Part shown: positions 1 through 7,408 of the stretch, in pieces
How positions within the stretch are numbered: the stretch's first letter is position 1
Layout of the letters: each line of letters begins with the position of its first letter
From: Bacteroidia bacterium
GTDB taxonomy: Bacteria; Bacteroidota; Bacteroidia; Cytophagales; JAAEPT01
Length of the DNA: 64,000 nt
Direction of reading: 5' to 3'
NCBI GenBank assembly: GCA_030431525.1
Contig: JAUIJC010000023.1
Coordinates: 1-64,000 of the forward strand
Program-made: the position numbers and the translations under genes
Notes under the pieces: generated by a model
What the model was told of the DNA's origin: nothing
What the model saw: only the letters and a program-made list of their open reading frames with translations
The model's database searches: none

Positions 1-19
1 TTTATCTACAGATAATGAG

Positions 20-75
20 TCCATTTTCCTGTCCGTTTGATTATTTACTTATATGACGCTGGACAGGGAAATGGA
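20..75. repeat. Hairpin, 15-base arms
   Basis: Arms at 20-34 and 61-75 pair over 15 bases with one G-T pair, around a 26-base loop. It lies beyond the 3' end of the minus-strand murein peptidase gene. No T run follows on either strand, so it is not a typical terminator. Bases 76-125 hold nothing recognisable. Confidence 0.5.
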
Positions 76-125
76 TTTTTCTTTTTGAAAGAAAGTTTTG
101 AACACGAGTGGTTTTACACCCGACG

Positions 126-848
126 TTAATGATTAGCCACCACCTTTCCCACCTCCTCAAAATCAACATGGTAATGCTCATCGTGGAGGTTATCAATGAT
201 TTTAGGAAGGGCGCGGACAAAGTAGATTCCACGGCGCTTCAGTTCCTTGCCGTATTTGGTTTTGAAAAGGCCAGCTTGTAGCTCAATCTTAAAAATCACC
301 TTCTTGATGCGAAGTCCCTCTTTTTTGGAGGCATCATCCAAGGCGATGATGTGCTTGGCCATGGTTTCGTAATCGATCTTCACCTTGCGGGTGCCCTTCA
401 TCCTTCCCGACTTGTCGAAGGCCATCAGGTAATGCCAAATACCGAGGTGGTCGTAAAAACGGAATTGCTTGTCCTTCTTTTTGAGAGGCGTCATAAAATC
501 CACACTGGTCCCGTTCTGATGGGTGCGGTGTGGTTTCATTTTTCCGCCGTGTTTGCGGGAACATTCCATCACCCGAAACTTCTGATTGGGGCAGGTTTTT
601 TCGCAAATTTGATAGGCCTCAATAACGGTCCGATAAACCTTGCTGTTCACATAAGCACGACGAAGAACACCATAACTGAACGGACTGAAATAGGAGAAGT
701 TTCCCGACTTATAGGGCAATCGAACACCATTTTTGAGCTCCCCCTTTCGAACCGTTCCCACGGATTGGCTCTTTACATTGGCCTTCTTCTTTTGGGCAAA
801 TCCCGATAATGAAAGTGTAAGAAAAATGATGGTCGCCCAATAGCGCAT
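126..848 (-). CDS. MepA-like penicillin-insensitive murein endopeptidase (M74)
   Basis: Probable periplasmic or exported zinc metallopeptidase of the MepA/LAS fold, which cuts cross-links between murein peptides. Residues 1-19 are a signal peptide ending in GFAQ. The family's G-x-L-x-x-G-x-x-L-P opening is present near residues 36-45. His110 and Asp117 lie in HxxGxxxDF, and His225-x-His227 in DEHYHVDF; by analogy with E. coli MepA, His110, Asp117 and His227 would bind zinc and His225 would act as base. Length 240 is near the family norm. It is the third gene of an operon, 6 bases after the protease gene. Substrate is inferred from family. Confidence 0.78.
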   Translation of the reverse strand: MRYWATIIFLTLSLSGFAQKKKANVKSQSVGTVRKGELKNGVRLPYKSGNFSYFSPFSYGVLRRAYVNSKVYRTVIEAYQICEKTCPNQKFRVMECSRKHGGKMKPHRTHQNGTSVDFMTPLKKKDKQFRFYDHLGIWHYLMAFDKSGRMKGTRKVKIDYETMAKHIIALDDASKKEGLRIKKVIFKIELQAGLFKTKYGKELKRRGIYFVRALPKIIDNLHDEHYHVDFEEVGKVVANH

Positions 849-854
849 AGGTCC

Positions 855-2513
855 TTAAGTTCTGACTAACACGTTGACAAAAGTTCCCTCCTCGGACATC
901 AATCGAATCAAAAAGACGCCTTTGCCGATGCCTCCAAGGTCCAGTAAAATGGCATCAGACTCCCCTAACATATTTTGCTTTCTTACAAAACCTCCAGAAA
1001 CCGTCAACACCTCAATGGCTTTGACCTTGCCGACGAGCTCATCGCAGGGCACCACATAAACCTGACTCTCGGTCGTAGGATTTGGGAAAATCCTGAAATC
1101 TAAATCCGCCTGCGACAACACTGGACTTGGAACTCCCGTAACCACTTCTTGGGCTCGCTGAAAAGTGGGAATACCATAGCCTAACTCACTATCTGGCGTT
1201 GAAACCTGACTGCCCGCCTGTTTCATAACATCAAGCAACTGAAGCGAAGTCATATCAGGATAAGCCTGCCAAATGCCTGCCGCCAATCCCGCCAAAATCG
1301 GGGAAGCGAATGAAGTCCCCGACCCTTTGATGATATTGCCATTTGATTTGCCCACATAAAGGCTGGCTCCTGGAGCCGCTACATCAGGCTTGAATCTGCC
1401 ATCTGCTGTAGGGCCTGGCGAACTAAAAGAGGCCTTATCTCCATCGGATCCTACCGCTCCCACCGCCAAAACCGTTTCCACATCGGCAGGGAAAAGCAAA
1501 GCCTTCCAAGAGCTGTTGCCCTCATTGCCCGCTGCATTGACAATCAACATCCCCTTTTGGCTGGCAATACTGGCTGCCTTACTGATAATGGCCGTTTTTC
1601 CGTCAAGCTCTTCCTTTTCATAGTCCTGACTGGAATCATCAAAATTGTAGTAACCCAAAGAGGTGTTAATGATGTCAACGCCCATGCTATCGGCTCGTTC
1701 GGCGGCCATCAACCAGTTAAATTCCTCCTCGCGGTATTCATTGCTGGTGTTCTCACTTTTGAACAAGCAATAGCTGGCTTCATAGGCCGAACCAATTAAG
1801 CTACCCTCTTGGTAGGCCGCCATCACGGAAAGCACATTGGTACCATGCTCGGCATCATCATAAACATTTTCCTCTCGGTCCGAGAAATCATAGGTGGCTA
1901 CAATTCTTCCATCTTGATACAGGTGATCAAAAAAATCAAGCTGGTCGGCATCCTTAAATCCAGCATCCACAACGGCAATCAACAGCCCTTCTCCCTTAAA
2001 TCCTTGGCGGTGCATTTCATCGGCGCCCAGCATTTCCATTTGCCAAGTGGATGGCCCATACAAGGGATCCTCCAGTAAAATGCCGCATCGCTTAATTTTC
2101 TGACTCCCTTGAAACGCCTCTCCTGCAATTCGTTCAACTTGGCTTGGACCGTTCGGACTCAAAAACACGACTGAATCCACGAAGCCTAAACCATTCACCA
2201 CTTGGCTCAAACTATCCGAAGCAAGAAAATATGCCCCATTAAACCATCGGGAACGATACCAAACATCCGTTCCCAAAGCAGTCAATGAGTCCACATATTC
2301 CCCATTCACAGGCAAATCCTCCTCAAGGATATCAATTCCTTGTTTTTCCCTGCGTTCAATGGCACGCTGCGACAAATAGCCTTGGGGATTAGCCAAAAGC
2401 TCATCCGAGACAGGCTTGTCTGTGAAATAGGCGAAATAGCGATTGACCTGCCCAAAACCTTGGGAGGCCACCAAAAAAGTCAAAAAAGTGATCAGTGCTG
2501 AAGTGTATCTCAC
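855..2513 (-). CDS. Secreted subtilisin-like serine protease with T9SS type A sorting domain
   Basis: S8-family protease, probably carried across the outer membrane by the type IX system. Residues 1-21 are a signal peptide (ends GFGQ). A propeptide-like stretch follows to about 150. The catalytic triad is visible: Asp183 in VVDAGF, His223 in EHGTNV and Ser near 403 in GTSFASP. The C-terminal 80 residues contain FPNPT and end in a beta-rich sorting domain (type A). The start is GTG at 2513, overlapping the stop of the upstream lipoprotein gene by 4 bases, which suggests translational coupling. Substrate unknown. Confidence 0.88.
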   Translation of the reverse strand: MRYTSALITFLTFLVASQGFGQVNRYFAYFTDKPVSDELLANPQGYLSQRAIERREKQGIDILEEDLPVNGEYVDSLTALGTDVWYRSRWFNGAYFLASDSLSQVVNGLGFVDSVVFLSPNGPSQVERIAGEAFQGSQKIKRCGILLEDPLYGPSTWQMEMLGADEMHRQGFKGEGLLIAVVDAGFKDADQLDFFDHLYQDGRIVATYDFSDREENVYDDAEHGTNVLSVMAAYQEGSLIGSAYEASYCLFKSENTSNEYREEEFNWLMAAERADSMGVDIINTSLGYYNFDDSSQDYEKEELDGKTAIISKAASIASQKGMLIVNAAGNEGNSSWKALLFPADVETVLAVGAVGSDGDKASFSSPGPTADGRFKPDVAAPGASLYVGKSNGNIIKGSGTSFASPILAGLAAGIWQAYPDMTSLQLLDVMKQAGSQVSTPDSELGYGIPTFQRAQEVVTGVPSPVLSQADLDFRIFPNPTTESQVYVVPCDELVGKVKAIEVLTVSGGFVRKQNMLGESDAILLDLGGIGKGVFLIRLMSEEGTFVNVLVRT

Positions 2514-3175
2514 GGCTGGCTGATAAGGGTTTGAATCTCCTCGTATCCGATTGGCGGACTGCTGAAGTCCTGACGATTGGTAAACTTGCGGTATTTATAC
2601 ACCAAGCCCACATTTTCGGCATAAACCTCTGTGGACAGCTGTATATCAATCTGGTTGGAAATATCGCTCTGGACCACCTCGCAAACTGAAGGATAGACAA
2701 GACTGTCTCCCAACTCATAGGAAGTGCCCAAAGACTCAATCGTATAATTCTGCGCCGCCGACACATTCTTGGCATTTCCATCCCAAGATTTTCCTTTCTC
2801 AAGAGGAAATGACAAACGAACATAACGGCGATTATTCTCCGTCCGCTCATAGGAATAATCCGTCAGTACGGCCGTCCATACCGAATCAAGTCCCCACTCT
2901 TGGCCTTGGTCAACACTTTTATAGCGATAAAGGACATAGGCCAACTCATCCTGCTGACGGAGGGTATCCTTCACTACCTCAGCCAACCAATAACTTGTAC
3001 TATTTTCCCCGAAGTTTGTCCATTCCGTGCGGGAAACTGTGTACACACTGGAATCGCCAATGGCCAATGGAATATACTCCTTGCCCAAATTCACATCACT
3101 TGGATCCACCGTTTCGGAACCACATGAGGTCAACAAGGCCAGCAAGAGACTTCCAAAAAACAATATTCTATGCAT
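2510..3175 (-). CDS. Predicted lipoprotein, function unknown
   Basis: First gene of the operon with the S8 protease and the MepA-like peptidase. The ATG at 3175 is chosen because it begins a clean lipoprotein signal with lipobox LLTSC (Cys18); the frame is open further upstream but that part is not signal-like. The mature part is about 200 residues, mostly beta, with no domain I recognise. It begins with a segment (EYIPLAIGDSSVYTV) that is common in Bacteroidota lipoproteins of unknown role. The 4-base overlap with the protease start ties the two products together; an accessory or inhibitor role is only a guess. Confidence 0.7.
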   Translation of the reverse strand: MHRILFFGSLLLALLTSCGSETVDPSDVNLGKEYIPLAIGDSSVYTVSRTEWTNFGENSTSYWLAEVVKDTLRQQDELAYVLYRYKSVDQGQEWGLDSVWTAVLTDYSYERTENNRRYVRLSFPLEKGKSWDGNAKNVSAAQNYTIESLGTSYELGDSLVYPSVCEVVQSDISNQIDIQLSTEVYAENVGLVYKYRKFTNRQDFSSPPIGYEEIQTLISQP

Positions 3176-3371
3176 TGAACTTCCCAATAATTTAAGATTC
3201 ATCCGACCATCCTCACCTATCATTACCAACACGGCATTACAAAAAAGATTCCCAATTCTGCCCCAACAGAAAAAGAGAGCTTATGTAACTTGCGGGTTCT
3301 TAATGCCCTTTTCATCTCGACAGAGGTGAAAAGTAAGCACTTCATTGCAAACTGAGAAACAAATATAGCCG

Positions 3372-3971
3372 ATGGCACTCAAAACCTTAGTCAAAGTTGG
3401 AGAGGTGAACAACCTTAGTGATGCGCGCTACTGCGCGGGAATGGGCGTGGAGTTGATAGGCTTCCAACTGGAAAACGACCACGAGAAATTCGTGGACCAA
3501 AACACCTACAAGGCCATCACGGGCTGGCTGGAAGGCGTAAAATTTGTCGGGGAGTTTGAATCCAGCAGTTTTGAATCCATCCAAGAAGCCCATAAAAATT
3601 ACGAGTTTGACTTCGTCCAAGTTGCTGATCCAAGCATCGTGGAGGAAGTAAAAAAACTTGAAATTCCAGTCATCCTCAAAACAAACCTACAGGATTGGGA
3701 GGCCCTCCCAAAAACCTTGGACGCCGACTACCTTTTGGTAGAATCCGAAAAAGAACAGCTTTCCGACGATGACAAAGTAAAATTGGAGGAAGTCGCCCAA
3801 AGCCTTCCTGTGATTCTTGGTTTTGGTTTGGAGGCGGACAGCGTTGCTGACTTGTTGGACAACTCTGCCATCAAAGGAATTGCTTTGAAAGGTGGTGAGG
3901 AAATCCGTCCTGGGTACAAGGACTTTGATGAGCTTGCTGATATTTTGGAGGCGATTGAAGAGGAGTATTAA
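3372..3971 (+). CDS. TrpF-like (phosphoribosylanthranilate isomerase-like) TIM-barrel protein, probably not catalytic as PRAI
   Basis: The 199-residue protein follows the TrpF pattern from end to end: an opening K-V-G-E-x-x-N-L-x-D-A-R-Y, GVELIGF at 25-31, a GFGLEADSV segment near 150-158, and a C-terminal RPGYKDFDEL close to the TrpF ending. However, the KICG motif carrying the catalytic Cys is KVGE here, and the Asp plus GGTGxxFDW region is replaced by LLVESEKEQ and an acidic stretch. I read it as a TrpF paralogue that has lost the isomerase residues. It stands alone, with no trp gene near it in the window. Function unknown. Confidence 0.65.
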   Translation: MALKTLVKVGEVNNLSDARYCAGMGVELIGFQLENDHEKFVDQNTYKAITGWLEGVKFVGEFESSSFESIQEAHKNYEFDFVQVADPSIVEEVKKLEIPVILKTNLQDWEALPKTLDADYLLVESEKEQLSDDDKVKLEEVAQSLPVILGFGLEADSVADLLDNSAIKGIALKGGEEIRPGYKDFDELADILEAIEEEY

Positions 3972-3987
3972 TTTCTGAAATACTCTT

Positions 3988-4056
3988 ACCCAAAAAGGGG
4001 GAATTAGACCTGACAGGTTTTCAAAACCTGTCAGGTCTAATTCCCCCTTTTTGGGT
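3988..4056. repeat. Perfect 34-bp inverted repeat with 1-base loop
   Basis: Arms 3988-4021 and 4023-4056 are exact reverse complements over 34 bases with only C4022 between them. The core is TGACAGGTTTTCAAAACC. It lies 16 bases after the TrpF-like gene and before the convergent acyltransferase gene. It could act as a bidirectional terminator, but its length and perfection point to a mobile or recombinogenic palindrome. Confidence 0.9.
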
Positions 4057-4111
4057 TTTATAAAAACTATAAAACTGGGTCAGATACTTTAGAGAACCAA
4101 TCAATATGATT

Positions 4112-5188
4112 TCAAACCACCGAACTTACCCCCTCATTCTTAGGCAGATTTCTACTTTTTTTCAATTTCAAAAATGGTTTTTCAAACAGGTGAAATGAAG
4201 CGATACTTGCAATCACTGTACAAGCTAAGGCGAGAGCAGAAGATACACTCCAATGCACTTGACCTGCCATTTTCATTAACACCTTACCTATAAGCAGAAT
4301 GAATATCGTATGGTACAGATACATCCCATACGTATACTTTCCTAACCTGCTTATCCAATAGCTTTCTTTAATCTCTATCGCATTATTCCCACATAAGGTC
4401 AGAGATATCAATACCATAAACCCAAACCCGAGGAAAAGAGGTGACATAACACCAAATATCGATTTAGGTACTAAGAAGATAAGGAAAGCTAAAATGTATT
4501 TGAGGCTAAGTGGGATTGACTCAACCTTTTTAAACAGAATTGGTTTTTCGATTAACAGGTATGCTGGAATGGCCCCAAAAGCGAAGTAGTTAAAATTGGT
4601 TGCCAAATCGAGCTGATCAATATTGTAGAGGTCATACACATAGCATAGTATTGTTGACAAGACAATCCCAGACAGTATAACTGCAGGAATTTTTTTCGGT
4701 GAAACATAGCATAACACCAAGGCCCATACGATATAAAAATGTTCATTGACACAAAGAGACCACATGACACGCAGTGGGGCGCCATCTGGAAAGGTCCCCG
4801 TCAACATCATTTTATAGTTCTCAAGGAAAAGGGATGAAACCAAAATGTTTGGCTCATAGCCTTCACTCGAAGAAGACATACCCAAATATGTGAGGATATA
4901 GGGCGTGCAAAAAGCGAACAAAATTAGGGCATAGAAAAGCGGGTAAATTCTAAGCCCTCTGTTTTTGAAGAACCTTTTCAAATCAACATCACCTTTCTGC
5001 TTTTTCTGGTATAGTAGATTATAGGTGATTAAGAATCCACTCAACACAAAAAAGAAGAACACTCCACCTTTCTTTAGAATCAAATTGGCATATTCATTAT
5101 CAGAAGAGGAAGAGTGAAGAAGGAATACCAATAGGAAAAATAGAAACCTAAGAGCGTCAAAAGTATGGAAGTATTGCTTGCTTTTCAT
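4112..5188 (-). CDS. Acyltransferase 3 family membrane protein (OafA/YrhL type)
   Basis: Integral inner-membrane O-acyltransferase that would transfer acetyl or other acyl groups to a cell-surface glycan or other acceptor. The N terminus has the family signature FDALRFLFFLLVFLLHS with the conserved His, and GGVFFFFVLSGFLITYNL follows. About ten hydrophobic segments span residues 10-340. Length 358 is typical of the domain alone, without an SGNH extension. It is a single gene, flanked by a palindrome and by trmB. Acceptor cannot be told from sequence. Confidence 0.87.
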   Translation of the reverse strand: MKSKQYFHTFDALRFLFFLLVFLLHSSSSDNEYANLILKKGGVFFFFVLSGFLITYNLLYQKKQKGDVDLKRFFKNRGLRIYPLFYALILFAFCTPYILTYLGMSSSSEGYEPNILVSSLFLENYKMMLTGTFPDGAPLRVMWSLCVNEHFYIVWALVLCYVSPKKIPAVILSGIVLSTILCYVYDLYNIDQLDLATNFNYFAFGAIPAYLLIEKPILFKKVESIPLSLKYILAFLIFLVPKSIFGVMSPLFLGFGFMVLISLTLCGNNAIEIKESYWISRLGKYTYGMYLYHTIFILLIGKVLMKMAGQVHWSVSSALALACTVIASIASFHLFEKPFLKLKKSRNLPKNEGVSSVV

Positions 5189-5329
5189 GCGTTAAAATGG
5201 ACCCTATTTACAACCCATATTGGCATTGATAGGAAACTGCTCAATGGAATTAGTGGATACTATAAGAGCCAAGGAAGTTCCCTGGCTCTATTTGAAAATT
5301 TGTATCAGACTGGCTTTTCAAAGCTTGTC

Positions 5330-5989
5330 TCACCCCAACCTAAACCTCAAATAATTAATCTTTATTCCCTCTGCCAAGTACTTCTTTTCATAGGTGGTCT
5401 TGATGCCGTGGTGCATGTCCAAAAACTCCGAATTGTAGAGGTCTTCGGTTTGTGCCAATACCTCCAATTTTTGTTCGGCAATTACCTCGCAAGCGTATTC
5501 GTAAAGTGGAAAGCTATCCGTTTTTAGGTTGATGATGCCTCCCTTCTTAAGCACCTTTCTGTAACGGTCCAAAAAGCGTGGGCTAATCAAACGGCGGTGT
5601 CTATCGGCCTTTTTCGGCCGTGGATCAGGGAAGGTCACCCAGATTTCAGCAACTTCCTCCTTTTCAAAAAAGGTTTCAATCAGCGAAATATGCGTTCTCA
5701 AAAAGGCGGCATTGGACAGGTTTTTCTCCTTGGCCACTTGGCTTCCCTTCCAGATGCGATTGCCCTTGATGTCTACCCCAATAAAATTGCGATTTGATTC
5801 TACCTCGGCCAGTCCTGTGGTGTACTCTCCGCGTCCGCAGCCCAACTCCAGCACGATATCCTGCGCATTCTTGAAATGCTCCTTATTCCACTTCCCCTTG
5901 ATTCCCTCAAAGATTTCCTTGCCCTCCTGAATTACATTTTCAGCCCTATCATTCTGATCAAATCGAATCAGTTTCTGTCTTCCCGCCAT
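5330..5989 (-). CDS. trmB: tRNA (guanine-N7-)-methyltransferase
   Basis: Makes m7G46 in tRNA variable loops, using S-adenosylmethionine. The SAM motif LELGCGRGEYTTGLA is near residues 47-61, and the family signature WVTFPDPRPKKADRHRRL follows in the middle. The ATG at 5989 gives 219 residues beginning MAGRQKLIRF. The frame stays open 28 codons further upstream, but those codons are only a translated intergenic repeat (6001-6079), so the longer start is rejected. It lies downstream of folC on the same strand, 91 bases apart. Confidence 0.93.
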   Translation of the reverse strand: MAGRQKLIRFDQNDRAENVIQEGKEIFEGIKGKWNKEHFKNAQDIVLELGCGRGEYTTGLAEVESNRNFIGVDIKGNRIWKGSQVAKEKNLSNAAFLRTHISLIETFFEKEEVAEIWVTFPDPRPKKADRHRRLISPRFLDRYRKVLKKGGIINLKTDSFPLYEYACEVIAEQKLEVLAQTEDLYNSEFLDMHHGIKTTYEKKYLAEGIKINYLRFRLG

Positions 5990-6000
5990 TTTTGTTTTTA

Positions 6001-6079
6001 GTACGGAGTACTGAGTATCGAGTACGGAGCTTGCAGCCTTACATGGGCTCAATACTCCGTACTCTGTACTCAATACTCA
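6001..6079. repeat. TACTC-type inverted repeat between folC and trmB
   Basis: Two arms (about 6001-6030 and 6048-6079) built from short units such as GTACGGAGTACTGAGTAT and its complement. They form an imperfect hairpin around GCAGCCTTACATGG. The right arm reaches the folC stop. A short piece of the same sequence recurs at 47029-47055, and similar but different repeats are at 15621-15690 and 33869-33945. Confidence 0.75.
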
Positions 6080-6080
6080 T

Positions 6081-7307
6081 TCACAATACTTCCGCCACCA
6101 CAAAGGTGCTTCCTCCTACAAATACCAAATCATTAGCTTGAGCCTCCGCTTGGGCAGCTTTTAACGCTTCTTTTACATCTGGCACTACCTTCCCCTTCAA
6201 TCCAAGGGATTCAGCCTTTTGAGCCAATTCGGCTGCAGCCAAGGCCCGTGGCATATTTGCATTACAAAAATAATAATTCGCCTCTTTAGGAAACAGGGAC
6301 AAGACTTTAGAGATGTCCTTGTCGTTCACCATGCCAAGCACGATATGGAGTTTCTCCCATTGGAGTTTTTGGATTTCATTGATGACCGCCTTCACGCCAT
6401 CCTCGTTGTGGCCCGTATCGCAATAGGTCAATGGCTTCTCGGAAAGCTTTTGCCAACGACCCGTAAAACCAGTAATTTCCCTGAAGTTTTCGAGGGCTTG
6501 ATCAACGATTTCTTCGGGGAGAACATAGTGGTTTCTTAGCTGCTCGATGGCCGCTAATGCAGTGCGTTGGTTCTTTTTTTGGTAATCGGGAATGTGGGGG
6601 GAGACAGGGCGGTGCCCTGTCTCTACGGGGTCAAACGCCTTGATCAGAGGGGCATTTAATTTCTTGGCTTGTTCCTCAAATACAGGGAAAGTTTCTGGAT
6701 GAAATTCACCAATCACCACAGGAGTATCCTGTTTAATAATCCCTGCTTTTTCAAATGCGATTTCTGCCAAAGTGTTCCCCAATAAAGCCTGATGGTCCAA
6801 ACCAATATTGGTAATGACTGACACCAGTGGCTTAATGATATTGGTGGAATCAAATCGTCCCCCAAGGCCTACTTCAACCACAGCTACCTCAACTTCCTCA
6901 TCACGGAAATGTTCAAACGCCATGGCAACGGTCATCTCAAAAAAGGAAGGTTTCAGTTCCTTGATAAGTGCCTTATGGTTCTCCACAAAGTTGATGACAG
7001 CCTCCTCTGAAATCTCCGACCCATTGACCTTGATGCGCTCAGTGAAATTCTTGAGGTGTGGTGAAGTGTAAAGGCCTGTCTTTACCCCAGCACGTTGCAG
7101 AACAGCAGCAAGCATGTGGGAAGTGCTGCCCTTTCCATTGGTTCCAGCCACATGTACTGCCTTAAAAGCCTTTTCAGGATGTCCTAAGGCCTCACAAAAA
7201 CGAAGGATTTTATCCAGTTTGTAATTCAATGCCGAAGCGCCCTGTTGCTGATACATCGGCAATTGGGTGTAGAGAAAATCAAGAGTTTGTTGATAATTCA
7301 AGGACAT
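6081..7307 (-). CDS. folC: Bifunctional folylpolyglutamate synthase / dihydrofolate synthase
   Basis: Mur-ligase family enzyme that adds glutamate to dihydropteroate or to folates using ATP. The P-loop GTNGKGSTSHMLA is near residues 53-65, the central domain carries EVGLGGRFDSTN, and the C-terminal ligase domain has CDTGHNEDGV. Length 408 fits the family. Unusually, codons around 224-238 are made from a palindromic intergenic repeat (6601-6623 and flank), giving the peptide ETGHRPVSPHIP just before the conserved DYQKKN. The segment lies in a variable loop and keeps the frame open, so the enzyme may still work. Confidence 0.93.
   Translation of the reverse strand: MSLNYQQTLDFLYTQLPMYQQQGASALNYKLDKILRFCEALGHPEKAFKAVHVAGTNGKGSTSHMLAAVLQRAGVKTGLYTSPHLKNFTERIKVNGSEISEEAVINFVENHKALIKELKPSFFEMTVAMAFEHFRDEEVEVAVVEVGLGGRFDSTNIIKPLVSVITNIGLDHQALLGNTLAEIAFEKAGIIKQDTPVVIGEFHPETFPVFEEQAKKLNAPLIKAFDPVETGHRPVSPHIPDYQKKNQRTALAAIEQLRNHYVLPEEIVDQALENFREITGFTGRWQKLSEKPLTYCDTGHNEDGVKAVINEIQKLQWEKLHIVLGMVNDKDISKVLSLFPKEANYYFCNANMPRALAAAELAQKAESLGLKGKVVPDVKEALKAAQAEAQANDLVFVGGSTFVVAEVL
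6596..6630. repeat. Palindromic repeat copy inside folC
   Basis: GAGACAGGGC (6601-6610) and GCCCTGTCTC (6614-6623) form a hairpin, followed by TACGGGG. The same sequence forms both ends of the composite element at 29371-29486. Here only one half-element is present and it is read in frame as part of FolC. Confidence 0.88.
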
Positions 7308-7408
7308 AAACTTCCTAAAGGCTTGAGCGAAAGAGGAATCAAAGAATGAGGGAGATTCTTTTTCGTAAATTGCAATCCCAAATTTCTATCGAAAAAATAT
7401 AAGTTCGA

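Noticed and set aside
351-809. 152-codon frame on the plus strand
   Set aside because: Lies entirely antisense to the MepA-like gene, has no family likeness; a shadow of the minus-strand gene.
5990-6073. Longer trmB start (28 extra codons)
   Set aside because: The extra codons are the TACTC-type intergenic repeat; the TrmB family starts at the ATG at 5989.
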